64,000 bases of DNA from Massilia forsythiae (GTDB lineage Bacteria; Pseudomonadota; Gammaproteobacteria; Burkholderiales; Burkholderiaceae_D). The notes beneath the pieces were generated by a model. The model did no database searches. It was not told the DNA's origin and worked only from the letters and a program-made list of their open reading frames with translations. This document shows positions 36,862-44,959 of the stretch, piece by piece (the first letter of the stretch is position 1; each line of letters opens with the position of its first letter). The DNA lies in contig NZ_CP051685.1 of the NCBI RefSeq assembly GCF_012849555.1, forward strand, positions 2,852,001-2,916,000, read 5' to 3'. The translations under genes and the position numbers were made by a program.

Positions 36862-36898
36862 TCTTCGAGCGAATTCGATCCACCAACGGGAGAACGAG

Positions 36899-37918
36899 AT
36901 GGCGAACGAATCGGACAGCGGCGCGGCAAGCGGCGCCGCAGGCACGGCGCAGGCGATCCGCCTGCGCCGCAACGGCGGTCCCGAGGTGCTGGAGCTGGCG
37001 CAGGTCGAGGTCGGCGAACCCGGCCCCGGCGAAGCGCGCGTGCGCAACCACGCGATCGGCGTGAACTTCATCGACGTGTACTTCCGCACCGGCCTGTATC
37101 CGCAGCCGCTGCCCGGCGGACTCGGGCAGGAAGGGGCGGGCGTGGTGGAGGCGGTCGGCCCCGGCGTGGAACACGTCAAGCCGGGCGACCGGGTCGCCTA
37201 CGCGGCGCGCCCGAACGGTGCCTACAGCACGCTGCGCGTCATGCCGGCCGAGGTGCTGGTGCGCCTGCCGGACGACATCGGCTTCGAGGAAGGCGCCGCC
37301 ATGCTGCTGCAGGGCCTGACCGTGCAATACCTGTTCAGGCAGACCTACGAACTCAAGGCAGGCGACACCGTCCTGTTCCACGCGGCCGCCGGCGGCGTCG
37401 GCCTGATCGCCTGCCAGTGGGCGCGCGCGCTCGGCGTGAACCTGATCGGTACCGTGGGGTCAAACGACAAGGCGGCGCTGGCGCGGCAGCATGGCGCCGC
37501 CCATGTCATCAACTACAACACCGAGGACGTGGTGCAGCGCGTACTGGAGATCACCGACGGCGCCCGGGTGCCGGTCGTCTACGATTCGGTCGGCAAGGAC
37601 ACGTTTGCGCGCTCGCTCGATTGCCTGCGTCCGCGCGGCCTGATGGTCAGCTTCGGCAATTCGTCCGGGGCGGTGCCGCCGTTTTCGCTTTCCGAACTGA
37701 CCGGGCGCGGCTCGCTGTACATCACGCGTCCGACGCTGGACAGCTATGCGTTCGACCGCGCCAGCCTGGAAGCGATGGCGGCCGACCTGTTCGGCATGGT
37801 GAGCAGCGGCCGCATCGACATCGAGATCAACCAGCGTTTCGCGCTGGCCGACGCCGCCGAAGCGCACCGCGCACTGGAAGCGCGCCGCACCACCGGCAAG
37901 ACGATCCTGCTGCCTTGA
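36899..37918 (+). CDS. Quinone oxidoreductase (zinc-independent MDR, QorA-like)
   Basis: A 339-aa medium-chain reductase. It has NHAIGVNFIDVYFRTGLYP, then GQEGAGVVEAVG, the nucleotide-binding AAAGGVGLIACQWA, and YDSVGKDTFARSLDCLRPRG. There is no structural-zinc Cys cluster. It probably reduces quinones or enones with NADPH. The first ~20 residues are a Ser/Gly/Ala-rich extension before the conserved AIRLRRNGGPEVL. The 3' end carries the ribosome site of the small membrane protein gene. Confidence 0.92.
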   Translation: MANESDSGAASGAAGTAQAIRLRRNGGPEVLELAQVEVGEPGPGEARVRNHAIGVNFIDVYFRTGLYPQPLPGGLGQEGAGVVEAVGPGVEHVKPGDRVAYAARPNGAYSTLRVMPAEVLVRLPDDIGFEEGAAMLLQGLTVQYLFRQTYELKAGDTVLFHAAAGGVGLIACQWARALGVNLIGTVGSNDKAALARQHGAAHVINYNTEDVVQRVLEITDGARVPVVYDSVGKDTFARSLDCLRPRGLMVSFGNSSGAVPPFSLSELTGRGSLYITRPTLDSYAFDRASLEAMAADLFGMVSSGRIDIEINQRFALADAAEAHRALEARRTTGKTILLP

Positions 37919-37931
37919 AGGAGCCACCGCC

Positions 37932-38075
37932 ATGAGGGAGTTCAGCGACGACAAGGACCCGATGGAACCGGAACCGGTGGCCGAACCGCGCTTCGGCCGG
38001 CTGCTGGCGGTGCTGGCGCTGGCCATCCTGCTGATCATCGCGATCACGTTTGCGTCGGAGGCGTATTTTTCCTGA
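37932..38075 (+). CDS. Small single-pass membrane protein (47 aa)
   Basis: The reading frame ATG 37932 to TGA 38075 encodes 47 residues: an acidic N-terminal part (MREFSDDKDPMEPEPVAEP) and then one hydrophobic helix (LLAVLALAILLIIAITF). AAGGAG at 37918-37923 overlaps the quinone reductase stop and is spaced 8 nt from the ATG, so translation looks coupled. No family recognised. It is likely an inner membrane protein of unknown role. Confidence 0.65.
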   Translation: MREFSDDKDPMEPEPVAEPRFGRLLAVLALAILLIIAITFASEAYFS

Positions 38076-38096
38076 CAGAGCACGCCTCCACGCATC

Positions 38097-38233
38097 GTCG
38101 TCCCCGCGCAGGCGGGGACCCATGCCGAGCATCCGAAGTTGACCTATTTGAAGGTTCCGGAAGTTTCTGAAATATCGAATTTTGTTGCTCTGTATGGATC
38201 CCCGCCAAGGGGGCCGCCGAGGCCGGGGACGAC
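38097..38233. repeat. REPIN-like element, copy 3 (second arm expanded)
   Basis: The first arm at 38097-38123 is intact (CCCCGCGCAGGCGGGG hairpin). The second arm (38194-38233) starts ATGGATCCCCGCC and ends GGCCGGGGACGACG, with the hairpin loop enlarged by about 13 nt. The AT-rich 70-nt centre differs from other copies. It lies between convergent genes. Confidence 0.75.
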
Positions 38234-38252
38234 GCGGGTTTGTTCCATCGCG

Positions 38253-38281
38253 CCAAAAAAAACGCCGCCCGAAGGCGACGC
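38253..38281 (-). terminator. Terminator of the DUF4136 gene
   Basis: On the minus strand CGTCGCC-TTCG-GGCGGCG is followed by eight T, about 55 nt after the stop codon. The UUCG-type loop is very stable. Confidence 0.85.
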
Positions 38282-38335
38282 TCTTGTCACGGCAAGCGGC
38301 CGGGTCACTCGGCCACCCCGCCGGCCGCCCCGCCG

Positions 38336-38983
38336 TCAACCACGCTGGTTGTTCGGCTGCTGCTTCAACTCGATCAGGCGCGAACCGCCGTTCGGCCCGG
38401 GAAAACCCTCGAACGCGCTCTGCACCAGCGCCGGCATCACCGCCGGGGTCGACATCTGCTTGCTGACGTTGCGCACGGTGACATCGAACAGGTGCTTGCC
38501 GTCGCCGGCGTTGCGGATCGCGATCTGCAACTGGCGGTGGTAGCGGTGCTCTTCCTGCACGTCGTAGGCCGGCACCGGACCCCAGAACGGATCGTAGAAC
38601 GGGTTGTACCAGCCGCCGCCCCAGTAACGGCGACGGAAACCCCCGTAGCCGAAGCGCGGCGAATACGGGTAGAACGGCGCGTAGCTCGGGTACACCACCT
38701 GGGTCGGCACGTCCACCGTGACGAAGCGCAGCGCCACCTTCAGCGCGGGCGACTGCGGCGCCTCGTGGAAGCCCAGGCGGTTCATCTGGCCGCGCACCAG
38801 GTTCTGGTAGCTCTGCAATTCGAGCGTGTTGTCCTGCGGCGGCGGCGCGTCGAAGGCGTAGCTCTTTTCGGCCAGCTGGGCCGGCCATTGGTGGAACGTG
38901 GTGACGTCGCTGCGGATCGTGGTCGCGCAGCCGCCCAGCAGCAGGCTGAGCGATGCAGCTGCCGCGATCATTGTGCGTTTCAT
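38336..38983 (-). CDS. DUF4136 domain lipoprotein
   Basis: A 215-aa lipoprotein. The signal peptide has lipobox LLGGC (Cys ~18), followed by TTIRSDVTTFHQWPAQLAEKSYAF, the start of the DUF4136 fold. The centre is very rich in Tyr, Phe, Gly and Arg (YPSYAPFYPYSPRFGYGGFR). A C-terminal NVSKQMSTPAVMPALVQSAFEGFPG block follows. It is probably anchored in the outer membrane; function unknown. ATG at 38983 has GAGGAG upstream; the open frame extends further but without a ribosome site. Confidence 0.9.
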   Translation of the reverse strand: MKRTMIAAAASLSLLLGGCATTIRSDVTTFHQWPAQLAEKSYAFDAPPPQDNTLELQSYQNLVRGQMNRLGFHEAPQSPALKVALRFVTVDVPTQVVYPSYAPFYPYSPRFGYGGFRRRYWGGGWYNPFYDPFWGPVPAYDVQEEHRYHRQLQIAIRNAGDGKHLFDVTVRNVSKQMSTPAVMPALVQSAFEGFPGPNGGSRLIELKQQPNNQRG

Positions 38984-39233
38984 AACGAACTCCTCTCTAT
39001 GGTCTTCGCGCGCTCGGGCGGACGCGTGGCCGCAGGGCGCAAAGCTTGCTTTATTCAAATCGGTGTTATGCAGGAAACCATCATAGTCCTGTTGCTGACG
39101 ATTCGTCGAACCATTTACGAGCGGTTACGGGCTGTACAGTGCGATACATCCGCGCCGGCGGGCGAATTCAGCGAAATGCCTGGCCGCGAGGTTGGTAGAA
39201 TAGACGCTTCACCAACGTCACGCGGACTCCACC

Positions 39234-41912
39234 ATGCGCACCGACACGCCCCAGACCATCTACCGCAAGGACTACACGGCGCCCAGCTACCTGGTCGATG
39301 CCGTGGAACTCGGCTTCGACCTCGATCCGGCCCGCACCGTCGTCGCCAACCGCCTGACGCTGCGCCGCAATGACGCCGCCGGCACCGGCGGCGCCCGGCG
39401 CGAGATCGAACTGTATGGCGAGGAACTGCAGTTGGTGGCGATCAGGCTGAACGGCAAGGCCCTGGGCGCGCGCGACTACGCTATCGACGGCGCGCTGCTG
39501 CGCATTCCCTGCGACGCGCAGGACGTGGTGCTGGAAATCGAAACCATCTGCGTGCCGGAGACGAATACCACGCTCAGCGGCTTGTACGTTTCCAACGGCA
39601 ATTTTTATACGCAATGCGAAGCCGAGGGCTTCCGCCGCATCACCTATTTTCCCGACCGTCCGGACGTGATGGCGACCTACACCGTGATGCTGCGCGCCGA
39701 CAAGCGCCAATTCCCGGTGCTGCTGTCGAACGGCAACCTGATCGAGGAAGGCGACTTGCCCGACGGCCGCCATTACGCGCTGTGGGAAGACCCATTCAAG
39801 AAGCCGTCGTACCTGTTCGCGCTGGTGGCCGCCAGCCTGGTGTGCCAGGAAGAGACCTTCCCGCTCCAGGATGGCCGCCGGGCGCTGCTGCAGGTGTGGG
39901 TGGAAGAGGGCAACCTCGACAAGACCGATTACGCCATGCAGTCGCTCAAGCGCAGCATCCGCTGGGATGAGGAGCGCTGGAACCTGGAGCTCGACCTGGA
40001 CCGCTTCATGATCGTCGCCGTGGGCGACTTCAACATGGGCGCGATGGAAAACAAGGGCTTGAACATCTTCAACACCAAGTACGTGCTGGCCAATCCGCGC
40101 GTCGCCACCGACGTCGACTTCCAGGGCATCGAAGCGGTGGTCGGCCACGAATACTTCCACAACTGGACCGGCAACCGCGTCACCTGCCGCGACTGGTTCC
40201 AGCTGTCGCTGAAGGAAGGCTTGACCGTGTTCCGCGACCAGGAATTCTCGGCCGACATGATCGGCACCGCCAGCGGGCGCGCCGTCACCCGCATCGACCA
40301 GGTGCGCACGCTGCGCCAGGCCCAGTTCCCGGAAGACGCCGGTCCGATGGCGCACCCGGTGCGGCCCGACTCCTTTGTCGAGATCAACAATTTTTATACG
40401 GTCACCGTGTACGAGAAGGGTGCCGAAGTCGTGCGCATGTACCAGACTCTGCTCGGCCGCGACGGCTTCCGCAAGGGCATGGACCTGTATTTCGCCCGCC
40501 ACGACGAGCAGGCCGTCACTTGCGACGATTTTCGCGCGGCGATGGCCGATGCCGGCGGGCGCGATTTGTCGCAGTTCGAGCGCTGGTACAGCCAGGCCGG
40601 CACGCCGGTGGTGCAGGCCGAGACCCATTACGATGCCGAACGACAGACCTACACGCTGCGCCTGGTCCAGTCCTGCCCGGCCACGCCCGGCCAGGCCGGC
40701 AAGCTGCCGTTCCACATCCCGGTGGCGGTCGGCCTGCTCGGTGCGGACGGACGCGACCTGCCCTTGACCCTCGACGGTGTCGACCTCGGCACGACGGCGG
40801 TGCTGGAACTGGTCGAGGCGGATCAAAGTTTCGTCTTCGGCGGCGTCCGCGAACAGCCGACGCCGTCGATCCTGCGCGACTTCTCGGCGCCGGTGATCCT
40901 GAAATACGGCTACAGCGACGCCGAACTGGTGCTCCTGTTCAGCCACGACAGCGACCCCGTCAACCGCTGGGAAGCCGGCCAGCGCCTGGCCATGGGCCGC
41001 CTGCTCAAGCTGGCGGAAGATGCCGCTGCCGGCCGCAGCCTCGACCTGGACGACGTGTTCGTCGACGCCATGCGCAAGATGCTGGTCGACGCGTCGCTCG
41101 ATCCGGCCTTCCGCGAGCAGGCGCTGCTGCTGCCTTCGGAAACCATGATCGCCGACCAGATGGACGTGGTCGACCCGATGGCGATCCACATGGCGCGCCA
41201 GTTCGTGCGCGCCGATATCGGCGCGCGCCTGCGCAGCGAGCTGCGGGCGCAATACGACGCCAGCCAGACGCCCGGCGAATACAGCCCGGACGCCGAATCG
41301 ATCGGCCGCCGCGCCCTGAAGAACCTGTGCCTGGCCTACCTGTGCGCTGCACCGGACGAGGCAGCCATCGCCCTGGCGCGGCGCCAGTTCGACGAGGCCG
41401 GCAACATGACCGACCGCGTGGCGGCATTGGGCGCGCTGGTGCATGCGCGCGCCAGCAGCGCGGTGGCGGACGCCGCCGCCCATGCCGACGACGCCCTGCG
41501 GCGCTTCTACGACGAATTCCAGGGCGAAGCGCTGGTGGTCGACAAGTGGTTCGCCATGCAGGCGTCGGCGCCGACCACCGACGTGGCTGCCGTGCGCGCA
41601 TTGATGACGCATCCGGCCTTCACGCTGCGCAACCCGAACCGCGCGCGCAGCCTGGTGTCTACCTTTTGCGGCGCCAACCCGGTCGGCTTCCACGCGCCGG
41701 ACGGCAGCGGCTACGCGTTCTGGGCGGAATCGGTGATCGCGCTCGACGCATTGAATCCGCAAGTCGCCAGCCGCCTGGCGCGCGCCATGGACCGCTGGCG
41801 CCGTTACGCCCCGGCCCTGCAGAAGCACATGAAAAAGGCGCTGCAGCAGGTGGCGGGCCGGGCCACGCTGTCGAACGACGTGCGCGAAGTCGTCGGCAAG
41901 GCGCTGGCCTGA
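39234..41912 (+). CDS. pepN: Aminopeptidase N
   Basis: An 892-aa M1-family zinc aminopeptidase. The exopeptidase motif GAMENKG is followed by the zinc site HEYFHNW with ligands His305, His309 and Glu328 and catalytic Glu306. The C-terminal helical domain of the E. coli PepN type is present to the end. It is cytoplasmic with no signal peptide. The promoter region shows TAGAAT at 39196-39201 inside GTTGGT...ACCAAC (39191-39216). Confidence 0.97.
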   Translation: MRTDTPQTIYRKDYTAPSYLVDAVELGFDLDPARTVVANRLTLRRNDAAGTGGARREIELYGEELQLVAIRLNGKALGARDYAIDGALLRIPCDAQDVVLEIETICVPETNTTLSGLYVSNGNFYTQCEAEGFRRITYFPDRPDVMATYTVMLRADKRQFPVLLSNGNLIEEGDLPDGRHYALWEDPFKKPSYLFALVAASLVCQEETFPLQDGRRALLQVWVEEGNLDKTDYAMQSLKRSIRWDEERWNLELDLDRFMIVAVGDFNMGAMENKGLNIFNTKYVLANPRVATDVDFQGIEAVVGHEYFHNWTGNRVTCRDWFQLSLKEGLTVFRDQEFSADMIGTASGRAVTRIDQVRTLRQAQFPEDAGPMAHPVRPDSFVEINNFYTVTVYEKGAEVVRMYQTLLGRDGFRKGMDLYFARHDEQAVTCDDFRAAMADAGGRDLSQFERWYSQAGTPVVQAETHYDAERQTYTLRLVQSCPATPGQAGKLPFHIPVAVGLLGADGRDLPLTLDGVDLGTTAVLELVEADQSFVFGGVREQPTPSILRDFSAPVILKYGYSDAELVLLFSHDSDPVNRWEAGQRLAMGRLLKLAEDAAAGRSLDLDDVFVDAMRKMLVDASLDPAFREQALLLPSETMIADQMDVVDPMAIHMARQFVRADIGARLRSELRAQYDASQTPGEYSPDAESIGRRALKNLCLAYLCAAPDEAAIALARRQFDEAGNMTDRVAALGALVHARASSAVADAAAHADDALRRFYDEFQGEALVVDKWFAMQASAPTTDVAAVRALMTHPAFTLRNPNRARSLVSTFCGANPVGFHAPDGSGYAFWAESVIALDALNPQVASRLARAMDRWRRYAPALQKHMKKALQQVAGRATLSNDVREVVGKALA

Positions 41913-41961
41913 CATTCGTCTTATGCCCGCCGCAACAATTTAAACAAACCCGAAAGCAACC

Positions 41962-42963
41962 ATGAAACGCATCAGCCTCACGCAATACCTGGTCGAAGAG
42001 CAGCGCCTCCACGACAACATCCCGGCCTCGCTGCGCCTCCTGATCGAGGTCGTGGCGCGCGCCTGCAAGACCATCAGCCATTCGGTAGGCAAGGGCGCCC
42101 TCGGCGACATCCTGGGCAGCGCGGATACCGAGAACATCCAGGGCGAAGTGCAGAAGAAGCTCGACGTGATCTCCAACGAGATCCTGCTGGAAGCCAACGA
42201 ATGGGGCGGCCACCTGGCGGCCATGGCGTCGGAAGAGATGGAATCGATCCACCCGATCCCGAACCGTTATCCGATGGGCGAATACATGCTGCTGTTCGAT
42301 CCGCTGGACGGCTCGTCGAACATCGACGTCAACGTCTCGATCGGCACCATCTTCTCGGTGCTGAAGGCGCCGGAAGGCATGAGCCAGCCGACCGAGCAGG
42401 ACTTCATGCAGCCTGGCAGCCAGCAGGTGGCCGCCGGCTACGCCGTGTACGGCCCGCAGACCATGCTGGTGCTGACGACCGGCAACGGCGTGAATTGCTT
42501 CACGCTGGACCGCGAGATGGGTTCCTGGGTGCTGACCCAGAAGGGCATGCGCATTCCGGAAGAGACCAAGGAATTCTCGATCAACATGTCGAACCAGCGC
42601 CATTGGTACCCGCCGGTGCAGCGCTATATCGCGGAAATGTTGGAGGGCAAGACCGGTCCGCGTGCAAAAGATTTCAACATGCGCTGGATCGCCTCGATGG
42701 TGGCCGACGTGCACCGCATCCTGAACCGCGGCGGCATCTTCATGTACCCGGCCGACGCGCGCGACCCCAGCCAGCCGGGCAAGCTGCGCCTGATGTACGA
42801 AGCGAATCCGATGGCGATGATCGTCGAGCAGGCCGGCGGCGCCGCCACCGACGGCAAGGGCCGCATCCTCGACATCCCGCCCGCCAAGCTGCATCAGCGC
42901 GTACCGGTATTCCTGGGTTCGAAGAGCGAGGTGGAGCGCGTGACGGGCTATCACGCAGAGTGA
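41962..42963 (+). CDS. fbp: Class 1 fructose-1,6-bisphosphatase
   Basis: A 333-aa gluconeogenic phosphatase. The metal-site motif [19 protein letters not shown] lies near residues 113-131. Substrate-binding [16 protein letters not shown] and [17 protein letters not shown] follow. It begins 49 nt after pepN on the same strand and may share its transcript. Confidence 0.97.
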   Translation: MKRISLTQYLVEEQRLHDNIPASLRLLIEVVARACKTISHSVGKGALGDILGSADTENIQGEVQKKLDVISNEILLEANEWGGHLAAMASEEMESIHPIPNRYPMGEYMLLFDPLDGSSNIDVNVSIGTIFSVLKAPEGMSQPTEQDFMQPGSQQVAAGYAVYGPQTMLVLTTGNGVNCFTLDREMGSWVLTQKGMRIPEETKEFSINMSNQRHWYPPVQRYIAEMLEGKTGPRAKDFNMRWIASMVADVHRILNRGGIFMYPADARDPSQPGKLRLMYEANPMAMIVEQAGGAATDGKGRILDIPPAKLHQRVPVFLGSKSEVERVTGYHAE

Positions 42964-43008
42964 ACGAGCGCAGAACGGCTGCCGGACGAACTTCGACGGC
43001 AGAAACGC

Positions 43009-43034
43009 GTCTTCCCCGCGCAGGCGGGGACCCA
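43009..43034. repeat. Single REP-like hairpin, copy 4
   Basis: GTCTTCCCCGCGCAGGCGGGGACCCA-type arm, with CCCCGC-GCAG-GCGGGG stem, 46 nt after the fbp stop. No inverted partner is found downstream, so this is a solo arm. It may act as a terminator or mRNA-stabilising hairpin for fbp. Confidence 0.75.
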
Positions 43035-43187
43035 AGCTGACGTGGCATACAACGGCGTAGGCGCACGATTCTCCTGCCTGTCATGCCATCGATGTACAAA
43101 AATGCCGAGCCACACTAGCAAGTTCGCAAGGTTGTTTGCTAGAATACGCCACCTTGCCAAGCTAACCTGTTTGGCAAGCCAGGTTTC

Positions 43188-43263
43188 GCCGCTGTAGCTC
43201 AGTCGGTAGAGCAGCGCATTCGTAATGCGAAGGTCACCAGTTCGATTCCGGTCAGCGGCACCA
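43188..43263 (+). tRNA. thrW: tRNA-Thr (anticodon CGT)
   Basis: A 76-nt cloverleaf with encoded CCA. Acceptor GCCGCTG pairs with CAGCGGC, D arm is GCTC/GAGC, anticodon loop TTCGTAA reads ACG, and T arm is ACCAG-TTCGATT-CCGGT. It closely resembles E. coli thrW. TAGAAT at 43140-43145 is a likely -10 box, and a perfect inverted repeat CTTGCCAA/TTGGCAAG (about 43153-43179) lies in the leader. Confidence 0.97.
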
Positions 43264-43272
43264 GTACAAGTG

Positions 43273-43304
43273 AAAAGGGTCATCCGTCAGGATGGCCCTT
43301 TTTG
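43273..43304 (+). terminator. Terminator after tRNA-Thr
   Basis: AAAAGGG-CATCC-GTCA-GGATG-CCCTTTTT forms a stable stem with a T5 run ten nt beyond the CCA end. Confidence 0.9.
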
Positions 43305-43516
43305 CATTCCGTCTCCTCGTCGACTTCCGGTGCCGGTGGCTGTGCCGATCCTCCATTCTCCCCGCTCCATCGCCAGAACCCATGGCTCTGTTATGCACCG
43401 CACAGTAGCCCTCGGCAAAAAGTTATATTTTTCTTATCGTGACGTCGCAAAATGAAAAGCGCCTCAAAACGGGCGCTGCGGCACAACAGCGAAATGCCAG
43501 GGGAACCACTACCCAA

Positions 43517-43545
43517 GGAACTTTTGAACGAGTTCATGGTCAATG
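43517..43545 (+). promoter_or_regulatory. Candidate sigma-E promoter for the LEA-like gene
   Basis: GGAACTT (43517-43523), 16-nt spacer, TCAATG (43540-43545): a match to the RpoE consensus GGAACTT-N16-TCAAA. It is ~160 nt before the ATG. The rest of the 43305-43706 gap is lower in GC than its surroundings and has no visible gene. Confidence 0.55.
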
Positions 43546-43706
43546 ATCGAATGTCTTGACTCGAGAGTCTGTTCATTTGGTTCCGTTGATGTAGCGCAGT
43601 TCACTCTTGTGCCTTCGTTTTGTTTCGAGGGAAATGCAGGAAGAATGTGGTGACGGTCGAGTTTCGGTCTACTACGCGTTGATCTTATTTTTACGAGGAA
43701 TTCATC

Positions 43707-44639
43707 ATGGATAATCAAAAGTCGAACGAAGCAAAAGGCAGCAACATCGGTAACCAGGGTTCGAACATCGGCAACCAGGGCTCGAACATCGGCGCCGCAG
43801 GCAGCCTGAACAAGAGCAACCAGCCGAACCAGGGCAAGGACCAGTCGACCGGTTCGATCAGCTCGATCGGTTCCAGCACCGGCGGCGCCACCACCTCGGG
43901 CACCGGCGCGCTGGGCACCAGCAGCGTCGGCAACGCCGGCGCCTCGGCCTCGGGCAACAGCCAGAGCGCCGCAGCCACCGGCTCGGGCACCGGCGGTGAC
44001 CTGAAGGACATCGGCAACCAGGCCAAGGATGCCGCCAAGGACATCGGTGGCCAGGCCAAGGACGCTGCCAAGGATGCCGGCGCACAAGCCAAGGACATCG
44101 GCAACCAGGCCAAGGATGCGGCCAAGGACATCGGCGGCCAGGTGAAGGATGCCGCTAAGGATGCCGGCGACCAGGCCAAGGACATCGCCGGCCAGGCCAA
44201 GGATGCTGCCAAGGACATCGGCGCACAAGCCAAGGATGCCGCCAAGGATATCGGCGACCAGGCCAAGGATGCCGCACAAAACCTCGGCAAGAACATCGAC
44301 GCCAAGGTGTCGGACAAGGCCGATGACCTGCACCAGTCGATCGACAAGGCAGCCGACGCCGCCAAGCCGGCCGTCGAGCGCGTGCTGAACAGCGTGCAGC
44401 CGGCCGTCGAGCGCCTGGCCGACCGCGCCCACGCCGGCGTGGATAAGATCCAGGGCCTGCTGAGCGGTGCCGGCACCGGCCTGGGCGAGCGCCAGCAGCA
44501 ACTGACCGACGCTGCCGGCCAGTGGGCCGAAGCAACGCGCGAATACGTGCGCCAGAAACCGGCTACCGCCGTGGCGATCGCAGCCGCAGCAGGCTACATC
44601 CTGGCCAAGCTGACGGGTGGCCGCAGCCGCGACTATTAA
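43707..44639 (+). CDS. LEA-like 11/7-residue repeat protein with YqjD/ElaB-type C-terminal anchor
   Basis: A 310-aa protein. Residues 10-32 repeat GSNIGNQ three times, and ~33-97 is a Ser/Gly/Thr linker. Residues 105-195 are units such as QAKDAAKDIGG (11) and QAKDIGN (7) arranged 11+11+7, restarting at 105, 134 and 163. This is the pattern of group-3 late-embryogenesis-abundant proteins, which protect membranes or proteins in drying and stress. The C-terminal part ~195-310 is amphipathic and ends EYVRQKPATAVAIAAAAGYILAK-GG, like the DUF883 (YqjD/ElaB) inner-membrane anchor that can tether to ribosomes. Desiccation or envelope stress protection is inference, supported by the sigma-E-like promoter. 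Confidence 0.82.
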   Translation: MDNQKSNEAKGSNIGNQGSNIGNQGSNIGAAGSLNKSNQPNQGKDQSTGSISSIGSSTGGATTSGTGALGTSSVGNAGASASGNSQSAAATGSGTGGDLKDIGNQAKDAAKDIGGQAKDAAKDAGAQAKDIGNQAKDAAKDIGGQVKDAAKDAGDQAKDIAGQAKDAAKDIGAQAKDAAKDIGDQAKDAAQNLGKNIDAKVSDKADDLHQSIDKAADAAKPAVERVLNSVQPAVERLADRAHAGVDKIQGLLSGAGTGLGERQQQLTDAAGQWAEATREYVRQKPATAVAIAAAAGYILAKLTGGRSRDY

Positions 44640-44747
44640 TTCGCGCAAATATCGTCCGCGCCGGGTCGCACCGCGCGTGGATCGATGTGGATAGGGATCG
44701 ATCCTGACGATGCAAAGCGTCGTACGAATCGATCCGCATCTCTCGAC

Positions 44748-44770
44748 GCCGGCTCCATGCCGGCTTTTTT
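44748..44770 (+). terminator. Terminator downstream of the LEA-like gene
   Basis: GCCGGC-TCCAT-GCCGGC followed by TTTTTTATT, about 110 nt after the stop codon. No other gene lies between. Confidence 0.85.
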
Positions 44771-44913
44771 ATTGCGCCTCCGAAGCGATCGCGCAAATTT
44801 CCCAGGTAGATGATGCGATTTGCGAGGAAGGTTATCGTTTGTCGTGTTTTGCTCAGAATCTTCAAATATTTTCATTTTCCAATCGTGCGCACGCTTGGCT
44901 ATTGGATAATTTT

Positions 44914-44931
44914 GTTACCGAACTTGGTAAC
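44914..44931. promoter_or_regulatory. Palindrome GTTACC-N6-GGTAAC before the DUF4331 operon
   Basis: A perfect 6-bp dyad, 28 nt before the DUF4331 start codon, in an AT-rich stretch (44780-44946) with a -10-like GGATAAT at 44904-44910. It sits where a repressor would block the start of transcription. No regulator gene is adjacent. Confidence 0.5.
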
Positions 44932-44959
44932 CATAATATCAATGAAAAGGAGAGGGAAA

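Noticed and set aside
39168..41915. A 915-aa open frame antisense to pepN
   Set aside because: Shadow frame with no recognisable motif; pepN has complete zinc-site residues.
43401..43706. Short open frames in the gap before the LEA-like gene
   Set aside because: No ribosome sites and no coding-like composition; the gap better fits a promoter and leader.
43738..43800. Tandem DNA repeats GGTTCGAACATCGGCAACCAG
   Set aside because: They are in frame and encode the GSNIGNQ repeats of the LEA-like protein, not a separate element.
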